From: Thiosocius sp049669185
GTDB taxonomy: Bacteria; Pseudomonadota; Gammaproteobacteria; Chromatiales; Chromatiaceae
Length of the DNA: 22,610 nucleotides
Assembly (NCBI GenBank): GCA_049669185.1
Contig: JBATKF010000290.1
Coordinates: forward strand, 1-22,610
Reading direction: 5' to 3'
Below are positions 17,780 through 22,610 of the stretch, piece by piece. The notes beneath the pieces were generated by a model that worked only from the letters and a program-made list of their open reading frames with translations, was not told where the DNA came from and did not search any database. Numbering within the stretch: the first letter of the stretch is position 1; each line of letters starts with the position of its first letter. The translations under genes were made by a program, and so were the position numbers.

Positions 17780-18427
17780 TCAGGGGACAAGGGCCGGGAC
17801 CCCCCGGTCCTCGTCCCTGCCGACGGGCACGATGCATGTCGCCCCGCCCCAGGCACCGCGGCGCTTGAGCACCTCGACCGCGAGGCCCGCCGGTGAGGGG
17901 CGTACACGCAGACGCAGGACCGCCGGCGATCCGTGGCGTACGGCGCGCAGCGAGCGAAACAAAATGCCCGGACAATCGCCTTGCTCGGCCGCCAGCTGCA
18001 GACGGCGCAACTGGGCTGCCTGCACCTGCTCCGGCCAGACCAGCACCGCACTGCAGGCACCCGACTTCAGCGCCTGTTCGGCCGCCCACAGACGCTGTCC
18101 GGCCGACACGTCACGGACCAACAGCAGCCGCTCGACCCGGATTCCGCGCGCCACCAGCGCCGGGGCATAGGGCACATAGGGTGGCGCGACCCATGCCAGC
18201 CAGCGCGGCCCCGCACTCAGACGGGCCAGCAACGGCAGTATCAGTGGCAGACCCTGATACGCATCACTCAACACCTCGGCCAGGGATGCGCGCGGCCAGC
18301 CACCACCGAGCACATCATCCAGCACCGTCCAGCCGCTGCTCAGCAGTCTGTCTGCCGCCAGCAGACCGCGTCGTCCCTGCCAAAGGGCCCCGTGCCGTTT
18401 CAGTTCGTCGAGACTTAAAACCTGCAT
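17780..18427 (-). CDS. imuA: ImuA, translesion synthesis accessory protein
   Basis: With the ATG at 18427 the protein is 215 residues and starts MQVLSLDELKRHGALWQGRR. The frame is open further upstream to 18688, but that text crosses the repeat and operator-like region and is not family-like. ImuA is a RecA-related protein that works with ImuB and DnaE2 in SOS mutagenesis. Supporting text includes SGWTVLDDVLGGGWPRASLAEVL near residues 35-57 (the ImuA/SulA-like opening), SACSAVLVWPEQ-like beta strands in the middle, and LRLRVRPSPAGLAVEVLKRRG near the end. It is the first gene of the cassette, with a GTTC-N7-GTTC box about 62 bp upstream. No lexA2 gene precedes it here. Confidence 0.9.
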   Translation of the reverse strand: MQVLSLDELKRHGALWQGRRGLLAADRLLSSGWTVLDDVLGGGWPRASLAEVLSDAYQGLPLILPLLARLSAGPRWLAWVAPPYVPYAPALVARGIRVERLLLVRDVSAGQRLWAAEQALKSGACSAVLVWPEQVQAAQLRRLQLAAEQGDCPGILFRSLRAVRHGSPAVLRLRVRPSPAGLAVEVLKRRGAWGGATCIVPVGRDEDRGVPALVP

Positions 18428-18488
18428 CGCAGCGCATACCTGACCCTGTCCGCGCGCTCGGGACACGGCGGAATAAAATGGAGATAGA

Positions 18489-18503
18489 GAACCAATATAG
18501 AAC
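18489..18503 (-). promoter_or_regulatory. Putative LexA operator, alphaproteobacterial type (GTTC-N7-GTTC)
   Basis: On the minus strand the sequence reads GTTCTATATTGGTTC, an exact GTTC-N7-GTTC direct repeat. It is 62 bp upstream of the imuA ATG inside the AT-rich part of the leader, and its spacer contains TATATT, which could serve as a -10 element. GTTC-N7-GTTC is the known alphaproteobacterial LexA target; E. coli-type gammaproteobacteria use CTGT-N8-ACAG, which I do not see here. The motif and position are seen directly; LexA binding is inferred. Confidence 0.5.
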
Positions 18504-18579
18504 ATAAGGGCCGTCCTGGCGACCCCGCCGATGGCGACAAAAATTGGCCAGGGGTGAATGGCGCTTAAGTTAAGGACTT

Positions 18580-18681
18580 GCGCCCCGGCGGATTCGAGCC
18601 GAGGGGCGCCGTGGATCCGTCCCTGGAGGCTCGACTGCAGCATCCTTGCTGCAGTCGCCCTCGGCTCGAACCCCGGAGCGC
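18580..18681. repeat. REPIN-like inverted doublet with alternative hairpins
   Basis: Two imperfect copies of a roughly 27-bp unit face each other. They share a perfect 13-bp inverted match, TTCGAGCCGAGGG at 18593-18605 and CCCTCGGCTCGAA at 18658-18670, with further similarity outward (GCGCCCCGG and CCGGAGCGC). Between them is a perfect 11-bp hairpin, CGACTGCAGCA-TCCT-TGCTGCAGTCG (18632-18657). The left unit alone can also fold, GCGCCCC (18580-18586) with GGGGCGC (18603-18609), which competes with the long-range pairing. No T-run follows. Layout resembles a REP doublet or tiny MITE; only one copy is visible in this window. Confidence 0.55.
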
Positions 18682-18776
18682 CGCACATTCCTCACCGTTG
18701 CGCCAACGCAAATGCCATTTTGGTCAAAGGTCAGTTATCGCAGCGGACGAGACCGTGGGGCCAGCTAGCCTGGGAA

Positions 18777-19412
18777 TCAGGCCGTCGGCGCGACGCCCAA
18801 AATCAGATCCCAATGCGCCTCGAGGTCGACTTCCGGTCTACTGCTGGGTGAGAACGCTGTGGTTACCAGATGACGCTGCTCCACCGGCACACGCTGGTAC
18901 AGAAAATCGCTGTCGTTGCGCGTCTCGTCGGCGACGTACAACTGAGTGACGAACGGCTGCGCACCGGGCCGATAGACTGCGACATGGATATGTGGCGTAC
19001 GCCCCGGATAGGGCACCGGCCTGATCGTCAGAAAACGGTAACGCCCCTGATCATCCGCCAGGGTCCGGCCGAAACCCTGAAAACCCGCGTCGATGGCCTT
19101 CCGCCCCGGATCGCGCGGATGCCGATAGCGGCCATTGGCATCACACTGCCAGATCTCCATGCGCACGCCGCGCAACGGCGTGCCGTTCTGATCGAGGATG
19201 CGCCCGCTCAGGTCGGAAATTGCGCCCTTCGCCACGCCGCTCTGCCCGGCAACCCTTGTCAGATCGTTGTCATTGTCGAGCGGCAGCTCGGGCGGGTAGA
19301 AAGGACCGGCCGATTGGCGCGGTGTGAGCAACGCGCTAGTTGCCCACGCCGGGGCCGCGGCCATGCCGGCGGCACCGACCATCTGGCGTAAGAACTGGCG
19401 TCGTTGCTTCAT
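18777..19412 (-). CDS. Tat-exported intradiol ring-cleavage dioxygenase family protein
   Basis: A 211-residue protein starting at the ATG at 19412, 3 nt after a strong GGAGGAG. The N-terminus QRRQFLRQMVGAAG has the Tat RRxFL pattern with a hydrophobic region to about residue 25, so the mature enzyme is probably periplasmic. The non-haem Fe(III) ligands of protocatechuate/catechol dioxygenases are all recognisable: Tyr96 (CDANGRY), Tyr125 (DQGRYRF), His141 and His143 (TPHIHVAV). SAGPFYPPE near 34-42 and the SGRILDQNGTPLRGVRMEIWQ beta-sandwich opening are typical. In cytoplasmic relatives the reaction opens catechols between the hydroxyls; the substrate here is unknown. No other aromatic-degradation genes are nearby. 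Confidence 0.88.
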   Translation of the reverse strand: MKQRRQFLRQMVGAAGMAAAPAWATSALLTPRQSAGPFYPPELPLDNDNDLTRVAGQSGVAKGAISDLSGRILDQNGTPLRGVRMEIWQCDANGRYRHPRDPGRKAIDAGFQGFGRTLADDQGRYRFLTIRPVPYPGRTPHIHVAVYRPGAQPFVTQLYVADETRNDSDFLYQRVPVEQRHLVTTAFSPSSRPEVDLEAHWDLILGVAPTA

Positions 19413-19781
19413 CGTCTCCTCCAAAAAGTTGTCATTCGTCAGGCCGTGGCGCCTGCTGCGCTAACCCTAGCTAAAACCTGATCGGCAATCGCCGCCGGCC
19501 AACCTCGGGCGGCTCCGCATTTTGTCCTGGTTTTGTAAAAAAATAAACGCTTGTGTTGTAAATTTTTGTGGCCATACTTCGACACACTGTAAATTAGTAG
19601 CCGATGCTCTGGCTCACAATTTAGACATTTACAGGACACGATGACAAAACCTGTCGTGCTGGAGTGTGCAGTGCGAAAGGCCGGAGACATCTCGCGGCCG
19701 ATTGACAGATCGACGCGGGCAGCTGGCGCATTCACGCCAACCCGCCTGAAAACCTTCCCTGAAGCAAACGGAGATCGACCC
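19413..19781. other. Divergent intergenic region between the dioxygenase and fasciclin genes
   Basis: No separate gene is supported. The part from about 19530 to 19635 is very AT-rich and contains TGTAAA at 19534, 19557 and 19588 and its complement TTTACA at 19628. An ATG at 19641, preceded by AGGA, opens a frame that runs into the fasciclin gene, but the classic signal peptide at 19782 argues that this upstream segment is leader. Confidence 0.4.
19416..19422 (-). promoter_or_regulatory. Strong ribosome-binding site for the dioxygenase gene
   Basis: GGAGGAG on the minus strand, 3 nt before the ATG at 19412. It rules out the upstream TTG at 19424, which would place this Shine-Dalgarno inside the coding sequence. 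Confidence 0.65.
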
Positions 19782-20345
19782 ATGAAAAAGACACTTATAG
19801 CCCTTGCAACCGCATCCGCAATCCTAGCAGCGGGCGCGGCCTCAGCCGAATGCGCCTACCACAAGAATGGTGGTTCCTACGGCACGGGCAAGGCCGTGAT
19901 GAATTCGACGCCATACGCCGGCGGCTTTGTCCTCACCGGCCAACAGGGCATGATGAAGGCCGAGCAGCCCGATATCGTCGATACCGCCATCGCCGCCGGC
20001 TCTTTCAACACGCTGCTGCAGGCGGCACAGGCCGCTGGTTTGGTCGAAACCCTGAAGGGCGAGGGGCCGTACACGGTGTTCGCACCGACCGATGCCGCGT
20101 TCGCCAAGCTGCCAGCCGGGACCGTGGAGGCGCTGCTCGCCGACAAAGAGCAGCTGGTGAAGGTCCTTACGTACCACGTGGTGCCTGGTAAGCTTGACGC
20201 AAGCCAGGTTACTGCGATGACCAAGCTCGCTACGGTCGAGGGCACCGACCTTCCGGTCAGCAGCATCTCGATCACCAGTACCGACATCATGACGTCTAAC
20301 GGCGTGATCCACGTGATCGACGAGGTCCTGATCCCGCAGAGCTGA
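19782..20345 (+). CDS. Secreted fasciclin (FAS1) domain protein
   Basis: A 187-residue protein with a textbook Sec signal peptide (MKKTLIALATASAILAAGAASA, cut before Glu23) and one FAS1 domain. The H1 motif is GPYTVFAPTDAAFAKLP (about 95-111) and the H2 motif is NGVIHVIDEVLIP (about 173-185), joined by the conserved TYHVVPGKL. The start at 19782 has GGAG about 8 nt upstream; the in-frame ATG at 19641 would add 47 residues before the signal peptide. FAS1 proteins are extracytoplasmic adhesion or ligand-binding modules; the bacterial role is usually unknown. It is followed by a clear hairpin terminator. Confidence 0.92.
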   Translation: MKKTLIALATASAILAAGAASAECAYHKNGGSYGTGKAVMNSTPYAGGFVLTGQQGMMKAEQPDIVDTAIAAGSFNTLLQAAQAAGLVETLKGEGPYTVFAPTDAAFAKLPAGTVEALLADKEQLVKVLTYHVVPGKLDASQVTAMTKLATVEGTDLPVSSISITSTDIMTSNGVIHVIDEVLIPQS

Positions 20346-20360
20346 GTCCATTTGAGCTGA

Positions 20361-20390
20361 ACCGGGGCCACGAGGCCCCGGTATTTGATT
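20361..20390 (+). terminator. Rho-independent terminator after the fasciclin gene
   Basis: A perfect 9-bp stem ACCGGGGCC-ACGA-GGCCCCGGT (20361-20382) starts 15 nt after the fasciclin stop and is followed by ATTTGATT. The T-tract is short, but the position and stem are convincing. Confidence 0.7.
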
Positions 20391-20422
20391 GAACTCGCCC
20401 ACTACGAAGAGGCCGTCCGCCC

Positions 20423-20797
20423 ATGGCATTGCTGCAGAAGTTGCCCGGATATCGGCGCGAACCGCACGGACTCGAATGGCGCATCGCCAAAAAGCTGCCG
20501 TTGATACTGCTGGGCGGCACTGCCGTACCGGCGCTATGTTTCCTCTATGCCGTGTTATTTCCCGATCCCGACATCGGCGACACCGTCGAGAAGCATTTGT
20601 CAGGCGTAGCCATCGCCGCAGTGGCCGCGACGCTGACCATCTGGACCGCGGTCTTTACGATGGCGATCGGCTGCGGCATCGTCTGGATCATGAAAGGACC
20701 CGCCTATGTCGCCGATCGCTATCCGCTAATCGATGCCGATACACCCACCGGCCCGTCTCCGGCGGACCGCGAGGAGCTACCAGCGGTGCGCCGCTAA
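20423..20797 (+). CDS. Two-helix membrane protein of unknown function
   Basis: A 124-residue protein with two strong transmembrane segments, about 24-46 (KLPLILLGGTAVPALCFLYAVLF) and 62-90 (VAIAAVAATLTIWTAVFTMAIGCGIVWIM). The N-terminus is basic (RREPHGLEWRIAKK) and the C-terminal tail is hydrophilic, beginning with KGPAYVADRYPLIDAD, a segment that looks conserved in style. A GAGG lies about 10 nt before the ATG. It follows the fasciclin terminator and probably has its own promoter or read-through. I cannot name a characterised family. Confidence 0.65.
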   Translation: MALLQKLPGYRREPHGLEWRIAKKLPLILLGGTAVPALCFLYAVLFPDPDIGDTVEKHLSGVAIAAVAATLTIWTAVFTMAIGCGIVWIMKGPAYVADRYPLIDADTPTGPSPADREELPAVRR

Positions 20798-20946
20798 CGC
20801 ACAAACCGCCCCGGGGCGCGACCTGACTCACAGCTTCTCGGCCGATAGCAGCGCTCACACAGGCCTCCACCCACTGGCGACCTCTCTCGATTATCGGTCA
20901 TAGTAGGCACTGACCAACCGATACCGTCAATCGTGAGACCGCCGAC

Positions 20947-21642
20947 ATGAAACCTATCCTGACCCGCTTTGTGCTCAGCTGCGCGATTACCTCCGGACTG
21001 ACCGGCTGCGCGACCGAGAACGATCCCAACCAACGTGCCAAGGTCGGCGCCGCGGTGGGTGCCGTGGCCGGCGCGGTAATCGGCCACCAGATTGACGATG
21101 GCTCGGGAAAGTGGGTCGGTGCCGCCGTCGGCGCACTGGCGGGCGGCGCGGTCGGCCACTATATGGACAATCAGCAGCGGGAATTCGAGGCGGCCCTGCA
21201 GAACGAGCGTGACGCCAATCAGTTGGAGATCGAGCGCCTGCGCGATGACACCCTCAAGCTGACGGTCGACTCGGAGGTATCTTTCGACTTCAACAGATAC
21301 GATATCAAGCCCGCATTCCGCCCGTCGCTGGACAAACTCGCACAACTGTTAGTGAAGTATGACCGCACCGTCGTGCACGTGGTCGGGCATACGGACAGTA
21401 TCGGCTCCGAGGCTTACAACCAAACACTTTCGGAGCAGCGCGCGCTGAGTGTCGGTGACTACCTGGCGACCTATGGCGTACCACGCCAGCGCCTGCGCAC
21501 CGAAGGTCGCGGCGAGCGTGAGCCTCGCGATACCAACGCGACCGAGGCGGGGCGCCAGCTCAATCGCCGGGTCGAGCTCTTCGTCAAGCCGATCGTCGAG
21601 GGACAAGAACAACGCGCCTATGAGTCGCCGAGTTACTATTGA
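20947..21642 (+). CDS. OmpA family lipoprotein with glycine-zipper domain
   Basis: A 231-residue protein with a lipoprotein signal (lipobox LTGC, Cys21). Residues 32-72 are a glycine-zipper segment (VGAAVGAVAGAVIGHQ, GAAVGALAGGAVGHY), followed by a short coiled-coil-like helix (about 75-102). The C-terminal OmpA domain binds peptidoglycan, with VSFDFNRYDIKP, VVGHTDSIGSEAYNQTLSEQRA and GRQLNRRVEL carrying the conserved Asp and Arg positions. This order (lipobox, zipper, OmpA) is common in gammaproteobacterial envelope lipoproteins that tie the outer membrane to the cell wall. The tail is short and Tyr/Glu-rich. It appears monocistronic. Confidence 0.92.
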   Translation: MKPILTRFVLSCAITSGLTGCATENDPNQRAKVGAAVGAVAGAVIGHQIDDGSGKWVGAAVGALAGGAVGHYMDNQQREFEAALQNERDANQLEIERLRDDTLKLTVDSEVSFDFNRYDIKPAFRPSLDKLAQLLVKYDRTVVHVVGHTDSIGSEAYNQTLSEQRALSVGDYLATYGVPRQRLRTEGRGEREPRDTNATEAGRQLNRRVELFVKPIVEGQEQRAYESPSYY

Positions 21643-21883
21643 CTTCGACTCGCGGGCGGGGGTCTCCATCACCGCCGACCATCCGGCTTGGACGCCGGGA
21701 AGCCGGCAAAATCCGCTGAGCGGTGAGACACTGCATGCGGAGACCAGCCAGCGCTCCAACAATCTGAACAGCACCGAGCTGGTCGAGGCGCTCGGTGCCG
21801 ACGTGCGATGAAGTTCGAGTGACTTCGGCGCGTCAGACCGGTGACCCTGCGGATCGGGCCTTGTCAGGCCAGGGGAGCAGACT

Positions 21884-22330
21884 ATGACCATCTGGGTCGA
21901 TGCAGATGCCTGCCCGCGTGTGATTCGCGACATCTTGTTCCGCGCCGCCGAACGTTGCCAGACTGCAGTGACCCTGGTCGCCAATCAGTCGATTGACGTG
22001 CCCCGTTCACGGTATGTGCGCATGCTGCGCGTGGCATCCGGTTTCGATGTCGCCGACAACGAGATCGCGCGCCAGGTCGCCCCAGGCGACCTGGTGGTGA
22101 CAGCCGACATCCCGCTGGCCGCAGAGGTGGTGGAAAAACAGGCCCTGGCACTCAGCCCGCGCGGCGAGCGCTTCACGCCCGACAATATTCGCGAGCGTCT
22201 CAACATGCGTGACTTCATGGACACCATGCGCGCCAGCGGTATGGCCAGCGGTGGACCGCCACCCCTGTCGGCCACCGACAGACAGGCCTTCGCAAACGCG
22301 CTCGATACCTACCTGAACGCGCGCCGCTAA
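21884..22330 (+). CDS. yaiI: YaiI/YqxD family protein (UPF0178, DUF188)
   Basis: A 148-residue protein, the usual length for the family. It opens with IWVDADACPRVIRDI, the diagnostic DADACP motif, and continues with TLVANQSIDVP, DNEIARQVAPGDLVVTADIPLAAEVV and LALSPRGERFTPDNI. The fold is PIN/NYN-like with acidic residues positioned as in nucleases (Asp6, Asp8), and the family is suspected to act on RNA, but no activity is established. GGGGAG lies 8-10 nt before the ATG. It appears as a single gene. Confidence 0.93.
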   Translation: MTIWVDADACPRVIRDILFRAAERCQTAVTLVANQSIDVPRSRYVRMLRVASGFDVADNEIARQVAPGDLVVTADIPLAAEVVEKQALALSPRGERFTPDNIRERLNMRDFMDTMRASGMASGGPPPLSATDRQAFANALDTYLNARR

Positions 22331-22513
22331 CCCGCTTATCTCACCGGGTTTCGTCGCGAGGGCGGCGGGATGCCGCTGCGACAAGGTGCACGCAGTGAAA
22401 GGCGGTGCCGGCGCAGCCGACACTACGTCAAACCGGCTTTAACGAGTACGCCCCGTCACAGCAAGCATAACGGCGTCCGCAGCAGGAAGTTGGTGGTATA
22501 AGCGTGTACCGCA

Positions 22514-22609
22514 CTACTTGGCCGGTTTGCGTGGCCCCTTGGAGGCCGGCGCGGTCTTTCGCCCACCCTTTTTTGCCGCGGCAACCGCGCTCGGTCGACC
22601 CGCCTTGCG
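22514..22609 (-). CDS. Basic C-terminal tail of a truncated protein (5' part outside the window)
   Basis: On the minus strand a frame enters from the right edge and ends at TAG 22514-22516. The 31 visible residues are Lys/Arg/Ala/Pro-rich, with KAGRPSAV, AAAKKGGRKT and the end KGPRKPAK. Such tails occur in histone H1-like, AlgP-like and other nucleic-acid-binding proteins; AGRPS resembles a weak AT-hook. Too little remains to name the gene. Confidence 0.5.
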   Translation of the reverse strand, partial: RKAGRPSAVAAAKKGGRKTAPASKGPRKPAK

Positions 22610-22610
22610 T

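Larger units (their letters stand above)
18428..18776. other. Intergenic region upstream of imuA
   Basis: This 349-nt gap lies between the leftward dioxygenase and imuA. It holds an AT-rich core with a LexA-box-like direct repeat (18489-18503) and a REPIN-like inverted doublet (18580-18681), both listed separately. No coding gene is supported; long frames crossing it are extensions of imuA or shadows. Confidence 0.6.

Noticed and set aside
18580..18681. Possible tRNA or tRNA remnant (T-loop-like GGTTCGAGCC and CTCGAAT)
   Set aside because: The T-stem does not pair properly, and no acceptor, D or anticodon arms can be built; the symmetry is better explained as an inverted doublet.
18428..18688. 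N-terminal extension of imuA through the upstream region
   Set aside because: The extra 87 residues translate the repeat and the AT-rich LexA-box region, and lack ImuA-like sequence; the ATG at 18427 begins a family-typical N-terminus.
20807..20818. CGCCCCGGGGCG palindrome after the two-helix membrane protein gene
   Set aside because: A self-complementary 12-mer with no loop and no T-run; too short and too GC-biased to call a terminator.
21620..21811. Possible 63-residue gene beginning MSRRVTIDFD overlapping the end of the OmpA gene
   Set aside because: No ribosome-binding site, no recognisable family, and most of it is hydrophilic filler; not supported without conservation data.
22331..22513. 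Search for a gene or RNA in the gap between yaiI and the right-edge gene
   Set aside because: Only short frames without ribosome-binding sites and no convincing hairpin with a T-run were seen.

Overview
The window looks like chromosomal DNA from a GC-rich gammaproteobacterium, possibly a Chromatiales-like or other sulfur-oxidising lineage. This is an inference from gene content: an E. coli-like FolE, a DsrE-fold protein, an ImuA-ImuB-DnaE2 mutagenesis cassette, a DUF6279-type lipoprotein, and a CxxCH mono-haem cytochrome c. No rRNA, convincing tRNA, phage gene, transposase or CRISPR array is visible.

Layout from left to right. (1) Positions 2-4463, all on the minus strand: an M48 metalloprotease lipoprotein with a repeat region (cut by the window edge), then a compact nucleotide-hygiene operon read dgt -> SRAP/YedK -> mazG. 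(2) 4748-9236, plus strand: an RND efflux adaptor, with an unusual Met-rich loop, and its large inner-membrane pump; no outer-membrane channel lies in the window. (3) 9266-10303: a small cytochrome c, a DUF4124 membrane-anchored protein and a very small hypothetical gene. (4) 10761-13147: folE (GTP cyclohydrolase I), a convergent DUF6279-like lipoprotein, and an exported DsrE-fold protein. (5) 13165-18427, minus strand: imuA-imuB-dnaE2, the inducible translesion mutagenesis cassette, with 3-nt and overlapping junctions. Upstream of imuA lie a GTTC-N7-GTTC direct repeat, which matches the alphaproteobacterial LexA box, and a REPIN-like inverted doublet of about 100 bp. (6) 18777-22330: a Tat-type intradiol dioxygenase (minus), then on the plus strand a secreted fasciclin protein with a terminator, a two-helix membrane protein, an OmpA-like glycine-zipper lipoprotein and a YaiI/UPF0178 protein. 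(7) The right edge holds the basic C-terminal tail of a minus-strand gene.

Two functional themes stand out. One is nucleotide-pool and DNA-damage handling (dGTPase, abasic-site SRAP protein, MazG, and the Imu cassette about 9 kb away). The other is the cell envelope (protease, RND pump, OmpA, fasciclin, several lipoproteins). The signals most worth a second look are the LexA-like box, the inverted doublet next to it, the Met-rich RND adaptor loop and the dgt-SRAP-mazG grouping.
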